From Arthrobacter sp. TPD3018 (GTDB taxonomy: Bacteria; Pseudomonadota; Alphaproteobacteria; Sphingomonadales; Sphingomonadaceae): a stretch of DNA of 64,000 nt. The notes beneath the pieces are model-generated. The model saw only the letters and a list, made by a program, of their open reading frames with translations. It had not been told where the DNA came from and did no database searches. The translations under genes and the position numbers were made by a program. Shown here one piece after another: positions 36,282-45,525 of the stretch (position 1 is its first letter; every line of letters starts with the position of its first letter). The stretch is taken from NCBI GenBank assembly GCA_003075315.1, contig QDFQ01000004.1, forward strand, positions 186,001 through 250,000, in the 5' to 3' direction.

Positions 36282-38318
36282 TCAGGCCCCCATTGCCGGG
36301 GTTTGGGCAGGCTGCTGTGCCGCGCGGGCGGCGAGCTGCTGCGTGCGCAGGTCCTCACACGCCGTCACTTCCTCGGCGGGGATGTAATAGTCGCGGTCGT
36401 AGTTGAAGGTGTGGCCGATGCTGACCGCGACGATCCCGACGAAGGACAGGATGGCGAGCCACCACATGTACCAGATCATCGCGAGGCCGAAGACCACCGC
36501 CAGACCGGCCAGGATCACCCCCGTACCGGTGTTGCGCGGCATATGGATGTCGCGGAAGCCGGTGGTCGGGCGCACGGCATTGTTCGCCTTCATGTCGTAC
36601 CAGGCGTCGACGTCGCGGACGACGGGCGTGAACGCGAAGTTATAGGCCGGCGGCGGCGACGAGGTCGCCCATTCCAGGCTGCGGCCCTGCCACGGGTCGC
36701 CGGTCTCGTCGCGCAAGCTGTCCCGATTCTTGATGCTGACGAAAATCTGCATCAGGAAGGCTCCGATCCCCACCGCGATTAACAACGCGCCGATCGCCGC
36801 GACGATGAACCAGATCTGCAACGACGGATCCTCGAAGTGGCGCAGGCGGCGCGTCACGCCCATAAGGCCGAGCACGTAGAGCGGCATGAACGCGACGTAG
36901 AAGCCGACCACCCAGAACCAGAAGCTGATCGTGCCCCAGAACTTGTCGAGCTTGAAGCCGAACGCCTTCGGGAACCAGAAGTTGATGCCGGCGAACATAC
37001 CGAACAGCACGCCGCCGATGATCACGTTGTGGAAGTGCGCGATCAGGAACAGCGAATTGTGCAGGACGAAGTCCGCGGGCGGCACCGCGAGCAGCACGCC
37101 GGTCATGCCACCGATCACGAAAGTGATCATGAACGCGACCGTCCACATCATCGGCAGCTCGAAGCGGATGCGCCCCTTGTACATGGTGAACAGCCAGTTG
37201 AAGATCTTCGCGCCCGTCGGGATCGAGATGATCATCGTGGTGATGCCGAAGAACGAGTTGACGCTCGCCCCCGACCCCATGGTGAAGAAGTGGTGCAACC
37301 AGACAAGATAGGCGAGGATGGTGATGACCAGCAGCGCGTAGACCATCGACGTATAGCCGAACAGTCGCTTGCCGCAGAACGCACTGGTGACTTCGCTGAA
37401 CACGCCGAACGCCGGCAGGATCAGGATGTACACTTCCGGGTGACCCCAGATCCAGATCATGTTCACGTACATCATGGGGTTGCCGCCCATGGTGTTCGTG
37501 AAGAAGTGCGTGCCGAGATAGCGATCGAGGCTGAGCAGCGCGAGCACCGCGGTCAGGATCGGGAAGGCGGCGACGATCAGCGTGTTGGTGGCGAGCGCCG
37601 ACCAGGTGAAGATCGGCATCTTCATCAGCGTCATGCCAGGTGCGCGCATCTTTACGATCGTCGCGAGCAGGTTGACGCCGGATAGCAAGGTACCGACGCC
37701 GGCGACCTGCAACCCCCAGATGTAGTAATCGACGCCGACATCGGGCGAATAATCGAGCCCCGACAGGGGTGCCATCGCCAGCCAGCCGGTGCGGGCGAAC
37801 TCACCCACGAACAGGCTGACCATGACGATCGCCGCACCTGCCGCCGTCATCCAGAAGCTGAAGTTGTTCAGGAACGGGAACGACACGTCGCGCGCCCCGA
37901 TCTGCAACGGCACGACATAGTTCATCAAGCCCGTGACGAAGGGCATCGCCACGAAGAAGATCATGATGACGCCGTGCGCGGTGAACACTTGGTCGTAATG
38001 GTGCGCGGGCAGGAAGCCTTCGTTGGCGCCGAACGCCATCGCCTGCTGAGCGCGCATCATCAGCGCGTCGGCAAAGCCGCGCAGCAGCATGATGATGCCG
38101 AGCACCATGTACATCACGCCGATCTTCTTGTGATCGACGCTGGTGAACCATTCCTTCCACAGATAGCCCCACACCTTGAAGTAGGTGAGGGCACCCAGCA
38201 CCGCCGCACCGCCGATCGCGACCATGATGAAGGTCGCGACCAGGATGGGCTCGTGGATCGGGAAGCTGTCGAGCGTCAGGCGCCCGAAGATGGTCTTGAG
38301 AAAGCTATCGGACATCAT
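36282..38318 (-). CDS. cyoB: Cytochrome o ubiquinol oxidase subunit I
   Basis: The 678-residue catalytic subunit with about 15 membrane helices. The histidine-bearing segments [33 protein letters not shown] (with the Cu-B His and cross-linked Tyr region) and [21 protein letters not shown] are present, as is the haem-ligand pair in [16 protein letters not shown]. It reduces O2 to water with quinol electrons and pumps protons. Confidence 0.97.
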   Translation of the reverse strand: MMSDSFLKTIFGRLTLDSFPIHEPILVATFIMVAIGGAAVLGALTYFKVWGYLWKEWFTSVDHKKIGVMYMVLGIIMLLRGFADALMMRAQQAMAFGANEGFLPAHHYDQVFTAHGVIMIFFVAMPFVTGLMNYVVPLQIGARDVSFPFLNNFSFWMTAAGAAIVMVSLFVGEFARTGWLAMAPLSGLDYSPDVGVDYYIWGLQVAGVGTLLSGVNLLATIVKMRAPGMTLMKMPIFTWSALATNTLIVAAFPILTAVLALLSLDRYLGTHFFTNTMGGNPMMYVNMIWIWGHPEVYILILPAFGVFSEVTSAFCGKRLFGYTSMVYALLVITILAYLVWLHHFFTMGSGASVNSFFGITTMIISIPTGAKIFNWLFTMYKGRIRFELPMMWTVAFMITFVIGGMTGVLLAVPPADFVLHNSLFLIAHFHNVIIGGVLFGMFAGINFWFPKAFGFKLDKFWGTISFWFWVVGFYVAFMPLYVLGLMGVTRRLRHFEDPSLQIWFIVAAIGALLIAVGIGAFLMQIFVSIKNRDSLRDETGDPWQGRSLEWATSSPPPAYNFAFTPVVRDVDAWYDMKANNAVRPTTGFRDIHMPRNTGTGVILAGLAVVFGLAMIWYMWWLAILSFVGIVAVSIGHTFNYDRDYYIPAEEVTACEDLRTQQLAARAAQQPAQTPAMGA

Positions 38319-38325
38319 GTCGGTC

Positions 38326-39483
38326 CTACGAACGGGCCACGGCGGTAACGCCGGGAAGGGGCAGCGGATCGATCGCGGTCATGCTGCGATTGGCTTCGCT
38401 GCCGGGCTGGCTGCTGCCGGGGGCTTGCTGGCGGGGGGCATTGCGGTGCGGGCTGCTGCCCTTTTCCTCCGGCTCCTTCTGCAACGCGCCCTTCGAATCG
38501 CTGCCGCGCATGTGGCCGGTGTCGTTGACGGGGGGGGCATGGCCCATGTCCATCCCACCATCCTTCATCATGGTCGCCTGCATGCAGGTTTCGCCGGGCT
38601 TGGTGCACATGCCGAGGATGCGATCGAACAGGCCGGGCGCGAAGCCGGCGTAGCGGATCGCGGGGACCTTTTCGCTCGGACGCTCCAGCTTCAGGTAGGT
38701 CGCATTGTCGAGCTTGCCCTGCGCGCTGCGCGTCTCCGACACCCACTTGGCGAAGCCTGCATCGTCGAAGCCGTCAACGGTGAAGCGCATGTCGGAGAAG
38801 CCGGCGCCGCTATAGTTCGCCGAAATGCCCTCGAATCGGCCGGGCTTGTTCAGAACGGCGTGCAGCTGCGTCTCCATGCCCGGCATCGTGTAGATCATGC
38901 CGGCCATGGTGGGGACGTAGAAGGTGTTCATCACCGACGACGAGGTCATCCGGAACACGACCTGACGGTTCACGGGCAGGGCCAGCTCGTTGACGGTCGC
39001 GATCCCCTGTTCGGGGTAGATGAACAGCCATTTCCAGTCGAGCGAGACGACCTGGATTTCCAGCGGCTTCGCGTTCTTCGCCACCGGCTGGCCTGGGGCG
39101 ATGCGTGCGAGCGGGCGATAGGGGTCGAGGCTGTGCGTGCTGATCCAGGTCAGCGCGCCGAGCGCGATGACGATCAGCAGCGGCGCCGACCAGATGATCA
39201 GTTCGAGACCCGTCGAATGGTCCCAGTTCGGGCGATATTCGGCGTCTTCGTTCGTGTGGCGGTACTTCCACGCGAACAGGACGGTCAGCGCGATCACGGG
39301 CACGATGATCAGCAGCATCAGGCCGGTCGACCACAGGATCAGATGGGCCTGTTGCCGCGCGACATCGCCGGCCGGGTTCATCACCACCAGATCGCACCCA
39401 CCCAATAGGGCCGGCGCGAGGAGCGCGAGGGCGGCGGTGCGCATGCGCGCCGCGCGGAAGGACGGAAGGGTTCGCATCGTCAT
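38326..39483 (-). CDS. cyoA: Cytochrome o ubiquinol oxidase subunit II
   Basis: A 385-residue lipoprotein subunit: lipobox LLGGC with Cys30, two membrane helices ([24 protein letters not shown] and [23 protein letters not shown]), and a periplasmic cupredoxin domain lacking CuA ligands as expected of a quinol oxidase. The C-terminal tail of about 70 residues after the [12 protein letters not shown] segment is long, Pro/Ser-rich and probably disordered. First gene of cyoABCD-surf1; ATG 39483 or 39477. Confidence 0.95.
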   Translation of the reverse strand: MTMRTLPSFRAARMRTAALALLAPALLGGCDLVVMNPAGDVARQQAHLILWSTGLMLLIIVPVIALTVLFAWKYRHTNEDAEYRPNWDHSTGLELIIWSAPLLIVIALGALTWISTHSLDPYRPLARIAPGQPVAKNAKPLEIQVVSLDWKWLFIYPEQGIATVNELALPVNRQVVFRMTSSSVMNTFYVPTMAGMIYTMPGMETQLHAVLNKPGRFEGISANYSGAGFSDMRFTVDGFDDAGFAKWVSETRSAQGKLDNATYLKLERPSEKVPAIRYAGFAPGLFDRILGMCTKPGETCMQATMMKDGGMDMGHAPPVNDTGHMRGSDSKGALQKEPEEKGSSPHRNAPRQQAPGSSQPGSEANRSMTAIDPLPLPGVTAVARS

Positions 39484-39513
39484 TCGCGCTAGTCCCGTTC
39501 GCTGCACCGCAAA

Positions 39514-39532
39514 ATAGGACATTTTGTCCTAT
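39514..39532. promoter_or_regulatory. Perfect palindrome ATAGGACA-TTT-TGTCCTAT before cyoA
   Basis: Eight-base arms around a 3-base spacer, 31-49 bases upstream of cyoA and about 115 bases from the divergent transporter gene. Length, symmetry and AT-rich context fit a transcription-factor operator that could govern the oxidase operon. Confidence 0.6.
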
Positions 39533-39645
39533 CCCGCCCCCGCCGTTCGCGCGCTAGAAGGTCGTGCGCGCGCTGCGTCCGAAAGGGCGCGACGTGCGTT
39601 GACGACCGGTGGCCGAAGGGCCGTGAGACGACAGGACTGCGATAC

Positions 39646-40974
39646 ATGTCAGTGGCTTCCGCCCATTCCGCACCGCTTGAACGCGATGCCCGTGCCGTCA
39701 ACACGCGGGGCGACCATGAGGTCCGTCCAGGCGAGATCGCGATCGGCGTTATCATCGGCCGCACGTCCGAATTCTTCGATTTCTTCTGTTATGCCATCGC
39801 TTCGGTCATCGTCTTCCCGGCGTTGGTGTTCCCCTATGTCGACCGGTTGACCGGCACGCTCTGGTCGTTCGCGTTGTTCCCGTTGGCGTTCATCGCACGG
39901 CCGATCGGTACGCAGATTTTCATGTGGGTCGACCGCACCTACGGCCGCGGCACGAAGCTGACGATCGCGCTGTTCCTGCTCGGTACGTCGACCGTTTCGC
40001 TCGCTTTTCTGCCCGGTTATGCCGAAGTCGGCATCTGGTCGGCGATCCTGCTGTCGCTGTTCCGTATCGGCCAGGGGCTTGCGCTGGGCGGGGCGTGGGA
40101 CGGCCTCGCATCGCTGCTCGCGCTCAATGCGCCGGCCGAAAAGCGCGGCTGGTATGCGATGGTGCCGCAGCTCGGCGCGCCGCTCGGCCTGATCGTGGCG
40201 AGCGCGTTGTTCGCGTTTTTTCTCGCTAACATGGATATGGTGGATTTTCTGTCGTGGGGCTGGCGCTATCCGTTCTTCGTCGCCTTTGCGCTGAACGTCG
40301 TCGCGCTCTTCGCGCGGCTGCGCATCGTCGTGACGCCGGAATATACGCAGCTGTTCAAGACGCGCGAGCTGACGCCCAGCCGCGTGACCGCGACGGTGAA
40401 GGCACAGTGGCGCAACATCATCATCGGCGCCTTCGCACCGCTCGCCAGCTTCGCGCTGTTCCACATGGTGACGGTGTTCCCGCTGTCCTGGGTCGCGCTG
40501 TTCACCAAGGAAGACATCGCGCGCTTTCTGGGTATCGAGATCGTCGGCGCCTTTTTCGGGCTGGGCGCAGTGGTGATCTCGGGGCTGCTTGCCGATCGGA
40601 TCGGGCGGCGTTCGGTGCTCGGCTATACCGCGGCGGCGATCGCGGTGTTCAGCGGTTTCGCGCCGCAGCTGCTGGGGGCGGGCAGCTCGGGTGAGCTTGC
40701 CTTCATGATCGGCGGTTTCATCCTGCTCGGCCTCGCCTTCGGCCAGTCGTCGGGCGCGGTGACCAACAATTTCCCCAAGGGCGCGCGCTATACCGGTGCC
40801 GCGCTGACGTCGGACCTCGCTTGGCTCTTCGGTGCGGGCTTCGCGCCGCTCGCCGCGCTGGTGCTGGCCAGCGAATTCGGGCTGATCGCCGCGGGTGGCT
40901 ATCTGCTGTCGGGTGCGATCGGTACGCTGGTGGCGCTGGGCCTCAACAAGGAACTGGCACGCCGCCTCGACTGA
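39646..40974 (+). CDS. MHS-type MFS transporter
   Basis: A 442-residue, 12-helix major facilitator of the metabolite:H+ symporter kind (proline/betaine/ketoglutarate group): GVIIGRTSEFFDFFCYAIASVIVFPALVFP is the usual helix-1 motif with its loop, and ARPIGTQIFMWVDRTYGRGTKLTIALFLLGTST the helix 2-3 loop. A leader of about 30 residues precedes helix 1. Substrate unknown. It diverges from cyoABCD and shares the promoter region holding the palindrome. Confidence 0.88.
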   Translation: MSVASAHSAPLERDARAVNTRGDHEVRPGEIAIGVIIGRTSEFFDFFCYAIASVIVFPALVFPYVDRLTGTLWSFALFPLAFIARPIGTQIFMWVDRTYGRGTKLTIALFLLGTSTVSLAFLPGYAEVGIWSAILLSLFRIGQGLALGGAWDGLASLLALNAPAEKRGWYAMVPQLGAPLGLIVASALFAFFLANMDMVDFLSWGWRYPFFVAFALNVVALFARLRIVVTPEYTQLFKTRELTPSRVTATVKAQWRNIIIGAFAPLASFALFHMVTVFPLSWVALFTKEDIARFLGIEIVGAFFGLGAVVISGLLADRIGRRSVLGYTAAAIAVFSGFAPQLLGAGSSGELAFMIGGFILLGLAFGQSSGAVTNNFPKGARYTGAALTSDLAWLFGAGFAPLAALVLASEFGLIAAGGYLLSGAIGTLVALGLNKELARRLD

Positions 40975-41062
40975 TCGACGTTGCCATACGAATCATGCGA
41001 GCGCGCGTCGGCTTATGGTCGGCGCGCGTTTTGCGTTTTTGGGGCAGGCGGTTGGACCGACC

Positions 41063-41090
41063 GTGATCCCGGCGAAGGCGGAGATCCCCC
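41063..41090. repeat. Degenerate copy of the GTCATTCCCGCG palindrome
   Basis: GTGATCCCGGCGAAGGCGGAGATCC... is a worn copy of the repeat. It lies in the 199-base gap 40975-41173, which otherwise shows nothing. Confidence 0.45.
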
Positions 41091-41173
41091 GTGATGGCAC
41101 GGGGCAAGCCGCAGGGCGCCCTGGCCTGTGCTGAGACGACGATGTCTTTGCGTAGGTGTGCCGGGCGGCTCCG

Positions 41174-41635
41174 TCAGTCGATCGCGCGTACCGCCAGCAC
41201 CTCGATCGCGTCGTCGCGGCCGCCGAAGGGCAGGACATCGCCAGGCTCGGACCCCATGAGTGCGCGCGCGAGCGGGGACTGGAACGACAGCCGGTCGGCC
41301 TGCGGTTCCGATTCGTCATCGCCGACGATGCCGATCTCGCGTGTGCGGCCGCCCATGCGGATCGTTACGATCGTGCCGAAACCGGCGCTGCCGTCGGCAG
41401 GCGCCGGCGTCTCGACCGCAGTCGTGCGCCGTGTCTGCCAATAGCGCAGGTCGCGCCGGATCGACTCCGCCTGTTCGATATCGGCGTCGGCCAGTCTGAC
41501 TTCCAGGTCGTTTATCTGGCGCTCGATCAATGCCTTGCCCGCCGCCGTTACCCAATTGGGGCCGGCTGGCAGGGGGCGTTCGAACTTGGGTTCCAGATGC
41601 TCTTCGTCGCTCTCGCGGCGGAAGGCGACGCTCAT
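41174..41635 (-). CDS. GreA/GreB-family transcription elongation factor
   Basis: A 153-residue protein. The N-terminal coiled-coil part contains NWVTAAGKALIERQINDLEVRLADADIEQAESIRRDLRYWQTRR, and the C-terminal domain has TIRMGGRTREIGIVGDDESEPQADRLSFQSPLARALMGSEPGDVLPF, the GreA/GreB C-terminal pattern. It would rescue backtracked RNA polymerase, though the catalytic tip acidic pair is not evident, so it may be one of the divergent GreAB-like proteins. Confidence 0.85.
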   Translation of the reverse strand: MSVAFRRESDEEHLEPKFERPLPAGPNWVTAAGKALIERQINDLEVRLADADIEQAESIRRDLRYWQTRRTTAVETPAPADGSAGFGTIVTIRMGGRTREIGIVGDDESEPQADRLSFQSPLARALMGSEPGDVLPFGGRDDAIEVLAVRAID

Positions 41636-41731
41636 CTCATCCTCTCCATCACTGTCCCACCATCGGACAGGCGGGGCTTAACCACCTTTGCCGCTGGTCC
41701 AAATCGTAAACGCGGCGTTAACACCTTTGCC

Positions 41732-41899
41732 ATGACCAGACGCCTCGTCCTCACCAACGAATCCGCCCGGCATCCTTTCCGTCGCGCGTTGCCGCCGCCG
41801 AAGGTGGTCGATCCACGCAAGAGCGACGACAGCGACTGGAAGCTGTTCCTGCTCAGCTTCGCCGCCTTCTTCACCTGCTTTTATACGTTCCTGTTCTGA
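41732..41899 (+). CDS. 55-residue single-helix membrane protein
   Basis: A short protein with a basic, proline-containing N-terminal half (RRALPPPKVVDPRKSDD) and a C-terminal hydrophobic helix LFLLSFAAFFTCFYTFLF. The ATG 41732 follows a TTAACACC stretch. It diverges from the Gre-like gene. The single C-terminal helix and the good coding pattern support it; function unknown. Confidence 0.55.
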   Translation: MTRRLVLTNESARHPFRRALPPPKVVDPRKSDDSDWKLFLLSFAAFFTCFYTFLF

Positions 41900-41915
41900 A
41901 CGCCCCGCGCCTGCC

Positions 41916-43205
41916 TCAGTCGCAGGCGAGATGCAGCCTCTGCGCGATCCATGCGGAAACGAGGCACATGGCGGCGACCAGGAACAGCATGTCGACCGCC
42001 TGAACGCCGGCGACGTTGATCCCGATCGCGGCGATCGATCCCAGCGTCATCGCGCCCGAGTTGACGACGTTGTTCGCCGCCACGGTGCGGGCGGTCTGGT
42101 CCTTCTCCACGGTCGTCGTCAGGAAAGCATAGAGCGGCACGACGAACATCCCGCCCGTGGTCGCGATCGCGAGCAGGGACAGCATGATCGGGATGGCCCG
42201 CGGCTGGGCGACGAATTGCGCCCAATCGTAGAAATGGCCCGGCGCCGCAGGCGTCCAGCCGCGGCACAGGAACGAGAACAGCACGACGAACGCGCCCATC
42301 GCGATCACCGATACCGGCGAATAGCGCGCGCTGATCCGTCCCTTCAGCATCGTGTTGATGACCACCGATCCGATCGCAACGCCGACCGAGAAGATCGCGA
42401 TCGCCCCGCTAGCGACGCGTTCGTCGGCGGTCAGCACGTTCTTCACCAGCGGCGGGAAGATGATGATAAGCACAGACCCGATCGTCCAGAAGAAGCTGAT
42501 CGCGCAGATCGCCAGGAACAGCCGCGGGATGTGCATCGTCGTGCGGATCAGGCGGAACGAGGCGGTGAAGGGGTTGTAGTTGAGCTTCAGTCGCGGTCCC
42601 TCGCGCGGCGCGGGCGGCACCGCGCGGGCGGTGACCCATCCGATGCCGGCGATGACGAGGACCAGGATCGCGGCGCCCTCGATCGGCACCCAACCCGCCA
42701 TGATCGTGCCCATCAGGATGGCGAGATACGTCCCCGCCTCGACCAGGCCGGTGCCGCCGAGGACGTCATGTGCCTTTAGATGCTGCGGCAGGATCGCGTA
42801 TTTGATCGGGCCGAAGAAGGTCGAATGGACGCCCAGGAACAGCACCGCGCCCAGCATCAGCCCGATGCCGACATGCGGATAGCCCGCGCGCGCGACCATC
42901 AGGCCGCCCGCGCCGAGCAGCATGATGCCGATTTCCGCAGTCTTTACGATGCGGATGATGCGCGCCTTATCGTGGCTGTCGGCGAGCTGCCCCGCCAGCG
43001 CGGAGAGCAGGAAGAAGGGCAGGATCGCGATGCCGGTGGCGACCGCGTTGAAGATCGTTTCCACCTTCGGATCGTTGAAGATCGCATAGGTCGCGAACAG
43101 CACCATCGACGTCTTGAACAGATTGTCGTTGAAGGCGCCCAGGAACTGCGTCGTGAAGAGGGGCAGGAAGCGGCGCTGCTTCAGCAACCCCAAAGCATTG
43201 ATCAT
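41916..43205 (-). CDS. LplT-like MFS transporter
   Basis: A 429-residue 12-helix MFS protein resembling the lysophospholipid transporter LplT: RRFLPLFTTQFLGAFNDNLFKTSMVLFATYAIF at the N terminus, GVHSTFFGPIKYAILPQHL after helix 4. The start is taken at ATG 43205 (MINALGLL); ATG 43247 would add 14 residues. An in-frame opening far upstream, running antisense over pgsA and moaDE, is not used. In relatives LplT works with an acyltransferase; none is fused here. Confidence 0.85.
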   Translation of the reverse strand: MINALGLLKQRRFLPLFTTQFLGAFNDNLFKTSMVLFATYAIFNDPKVETIFNAVATGIAILPFFLLSALAGQLADSHDKARIIRIVKTAEIGIMLLGAGGLMVARAGYPHVGIGLMLGAVLFLGVHSTFFGPIKYAILPQHLKAHDVLGGTGLVEAGTYLAILMGTIMAGWVPIEGAAILVLVIAGIGWVTARAVPPAPREGPRLKLNYNPFTASFRLIRTTMHIPRLFLAICAISFFWTIGSVLIIIFPPLVKNVLTADERVASGAIAIFSVGVAIGSVVINTMLKGRISARYSPVSVIAMGAFVVLFSFLCRGWTPAAPGHFYDWAQFVAQPRAIPIMLSLLAIATTGGMFVVPLYAFLTTTVEKDQTARTVAANNVVNSGAMTLGSIAAIGINVAGVQAVDMLFLVAAMCLVSAWIAQRLHLACD

Positions 43206-43308
43206 GCGAAACACGGCCTTCGATCGTGGCAAGATTGCGGCGGGCATAGCCCAGCGGCGGCGCGACGCCAACCGGGGTTGGGTCGGCGGGTGTTTCCCCG
43301 CGCGGGTC

Positions 43309-43401
43309 GTCATTCCCGCGAAGGCGGGAATCCAGAACCTCTGACGCTTCGGCTCCGTCGATATGGTAGTGCGTCTGGATTCCCGCCTGCGCGGGAATGG
43401 C
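43309..43401. repeat. Palindromic repeat, GTCATTCCCGCG subfamily
   Basis: Left arm GTCATTCCCGCGAAGGCGGG... from 43309 and right arm ...CCCGCCTGCGCGGGAATG to 43401. It sits between the divergent LplT-like gene and pgsA. Confidence 0.8.
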
Positions 43402-43487
43402 GGTTGAGAGGGCGCTCGCACATGTTTCGCAGCGATATGCAAAACATCATTACTTCCCGGCCCGCAGCGGGTTAGGAGAGACCCACG

Positions 43488-44054
43488 ATGCTGACCTTGC
43501 CCAATCTTCTGACGCTGTCGCGGATCGTCGCGGTGCCGTTGCTCGTCGCCTTTCTGTGGTGGCCGCGGTGGGAGGCGGGGTTCGCCATCGCCTTCGCGCT
43601 CTACTGCCTGATGGGCATCACCGACTATTTCGACGGCTATCTCGCGCGGGCGCAAGGAGCAGTGTCGAAGCTGGGCGTCTTCCTCGATCCGATCGCGGAC
43701 AAGATCATGGTGGCGGCGGTCATCCTGATGCTGGTCGGGACGCGGCATGACGACAGCGCGCTGATCACCGGCGTCCATCTGATCGCGGCGCTGATCATCC
43801 TGCTGCGTGAGATCGCCGTATCCGGGCTGCGGGAGTTTCTGGCCGGGCTGCAGGTGTCGCTGCCGGTGTCGAAGCTCGCCAAGTGGAAGACGACGCTGCA
43901 GCTCGTCGCCTTCGGCGCGCTGATCCTGGCGGGGGCTCTGCCGGCGCAGGTGTGGATCAAGGTCGCCGGTCTCGGCTGTCTGTGGGGTGCGGCGGCGCTG
44001 ACGCTGGTGACGGGCTGGGATTACCTGCGCGTCGGCCTGAAGCATATGGACTGA
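43488..44054 (+). CDS. pgsA: CDP-diacylglycerol--glycerol-3-phosphate 3-phosphatidyltransferase
   Basis: A 188-residue inner-membrane enzyme making phosphatidylglycerol phosphate. The CDP-alcohol phosphotransferase motif is complete: Asp46, Asp49, Gly50, Ala53, Arg54, Gly63, Asp67 and Asp71 (D-G-x2-A-R-x8-G-x3-D-x3-D). Four to six hydrophobic helices are seen. It heads a short cluster with moaD (five-base gap), so it may be co-transcribed with the molybdopterin genes. Confidence 0.95.
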   Translation: MLTLPNLLTLSRIVAVPLLVAFLWWPRWEAGFAIAFALYCLMGITDYFDGYLARAQGAVSKLGVFLDPIADKIMVAAVILMLVGTRHDDSALITGVHLIAALIILLREIAVSGLREFLAGLQVSLPVSKLAKWKTTLQLVAFGALILAGALPAQVWIKVAGLGCLWGAAALTLVTGWDYLRVGLKHMD

Positions 44055-44059
44055 GCGCG

Positions 44060-44317
44060 ATGCGGATCGAGATGCTGTATTTCGCCTGGGTCCGAGAGGG
44101 CATGGGCCGGGCGAGCGAGACCGTGGACGTGCCGGACACGCTGGCGAGCGTTGCCGATCTGGTCGACTGGCTGGCGGCGCGCGACGATGCCTCCGCTGCG
44201 GCGCTGACCGATCGCGGGCGGTTGCGGGCGGCGGTGGATCAGGCGTTCGTGACGCTCGACGCACCGATCGCCGGCGCGCGTGAGGTTGCGCTATTCCCGC
44301 CGGTGACCGGCGGATGA
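44060..44317 (+). CDS. moaD: Molybdopterin synthase sulfur-carrier subunit
   Basis: An 85-residue ubiquitin-fold protein ending in the required Gly-Gly (FPPVTGG), where the thiocarboxylate is formed. The beginning MRIEMLYFAWVREGMG is typical. Its stop overlaps the moaE start (ATGA). Together they insert sulfur into precursor Z to give molybdopterin. Confidence 0.93.
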   Translation: MRIEMLYFAWVREGMGRASETVDVPDTLASVADLVDWLAARDDASAAALTDRGRLRAAVDQAFVTLDAPIAGAREVALFPPVTGG

Positions 44318-44760
44318 TCCGCGTCCACGTGTCGCCCGCGCCGATCGATCTGGCGGCGGAGATGGACGGGGTCGAACGCGCCGACGGCGCCGGGGCGGTC
44401 GCGACCTTCACCGGCCTCGTCCGCAGTGACGACGGCGTGGGGACGCTGGAGCTGGAACATTATCCCGGTGCGACCGAGGCTGCGCTGACGCGGCTGGCGG
44501 AGGAGGCGACGACGCGCTGGGCGCTGGGCGCGGCGACGATCGTCCACCGTGTCGGGCCGATGGCGCCGGGCGAGCGGATCGTGTTCGTGGCGGCGGCCGC
44601 GCCGCACCGGGGGGCGGCGCTGGAGGCGTGCGCCTATCTGATCGACCGGCTGAAGACCGACGCGCCGTTCTGGAAGCGCGAGACCCGCGGCGGTGAGGCG
44701 CGCTGGGTGGAGGCGCGCGATAGTGACGCCGACGCGGCGGCGCGGTGGGGCGAGCGTTAG
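44314..44760 (+). CDS. moaE: Molybdopterin synthase catalytic subunit
   Basis: A 148-residue MoaE. Lys114 and Lys121 in DRLKTDAPFWKRE correspond to the catalytic lysines of E. coli MoaE. FTGLVRSDD and LELEHYPGATE near 32-54 are family landmarks. It is translationally coupled to moaD. Confidence 0.94.
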   Translation: MIRVHVSPAPIDLAAEMDGVERADGAGAVATFTGLVRSDDGVGTLELEHYPGATEAALTRLAEEATTRWALGAATIVHRVGPMAPGERIVFVAAAAPHRGAALEACAYLIDRLKTDAPFWKRETRGGEARWVEARDSDADAAARWGER

Positions 44761-44840
44761 CCCCAGCCACTCCGCCATTTTCGCCACGTCGGACGTCCAG
44801 ACGCTGCCGCCGCGGATTGAGCCGAGACGGCAGAGGTTAT

Positions 44841-44865
44841 GGATTCCCGCCTTCGCGGGAATGAC
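44841..44865. repeat. Short GTCATTCCCGCG hairpin after moaE
   Basis: GGATTCCCGCCTTCGCGGGAATGAC, a single-arm copy of the repeat, in the convergent gap between moaE and the fasciclin gene; could act as a two-way transcript end. Confidence 0.7.
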
Positions 44866-44886
44866 GGAGTGGGTAGCGCAGGAGGC

Positions 44887-45507
44887 TTACGGCAGCCGCG
44901 GCACCAGCACGCCGTTGACGACGTGGATCACGCCGTTCGCCTGCGCGACATCCGCGGCCTCCACATAGCTGCGATTGCCGCTGGCGCTGGTCAGCGTGAT
45001 GACGTCGCCAGTCATCGTCGCGGTCAGCGGCTGGCCGCCGAGCGTCGTCAGCGTCGCACGCCCGCCGCCTGCTGCAATGCGCGCCTCCAGCTGCTCCGTG
45101 GTCATGGTGCCGGGGACGATGTGGTAGCGGAGAAGCGCGACGAGCGTCGGCCGGTTCTCCGGCGCGAGCAGATCGCCTGCGATGCCGGGCGCCAGGCGGG
45201 TGAAGGCCATGTCGGTGGGCGCGAACAGCGTGTAGGGGCCGTTGCCCGCCAGCAGCGGATCGAGTTCGGCGACGCGCAACTCACGCGCGAGCGTGGTGAG
45301 GCCGGGCGTCGTCGCGACCGACTGGGCGATCGTCGCCTCCGACTCCATGCGGCTGGGGTCGACGGCCACCGGTGCCGGGGCGGATACGACGGGCGGTGGC
45401 GCGACCACCGGTGCGGTGGCGGGGGGCACGCAGCCGGCCAGGCTGGCGAGCAGGACGGACGGGCCGAGCCGGCGGATCGATCGGGCGTTGGGTCGGGTCA
45501 CGCGCAC
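44887..45507 (-). CDS. Fasciclin-domain lipoprotein
   Basis: A 206-residue protein with a lipobox (LLASLAGC, Cys26), an Ala/Pro/Val-rich linker (residues 27-50) and one fasciclin (FAS1) domain: LDPLLAGNGPYTLFAPTDMAFTRL, LVALLRYHIVPGTMTTEQL and the closing NGVIHVVNGVLVPRLP are its H1 and H2 regions. It is anchored in the membrane or outer membrane and probably mediates adhesion. The start is GTG 45507. It follows oxyR by 18 bases on the same strand. Confidence 0.88.
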   Translation of the reverse strand: MRVTRPNARSIRRLGPSVLLASLAGCVPPATAPVVAPPPVVSAPAPVAVDPSRMESEATIAQSVATTPGLTTLARELRVAELDPLLAGNGPYTLFAPTDMAFTRLAPGIAGDLLAPENRPTLVALLRYHIVPGTMTTEQLEARIAAGGGRATLTTLGGQPLTATMTGDVITLTSASGNRSYVEAADVAQANGVIHVVNGVLVPRLP

Positions 45508-45525
45508 TCCTGTTATTCTCGGCCC

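Noticed and set aside
43206..44411. In-frame extension of the LplT-like gene upstream over pgsA and moaDE
   Set aside because: It is antisense to three firm genes and low-complexity; the real start is near 43205.
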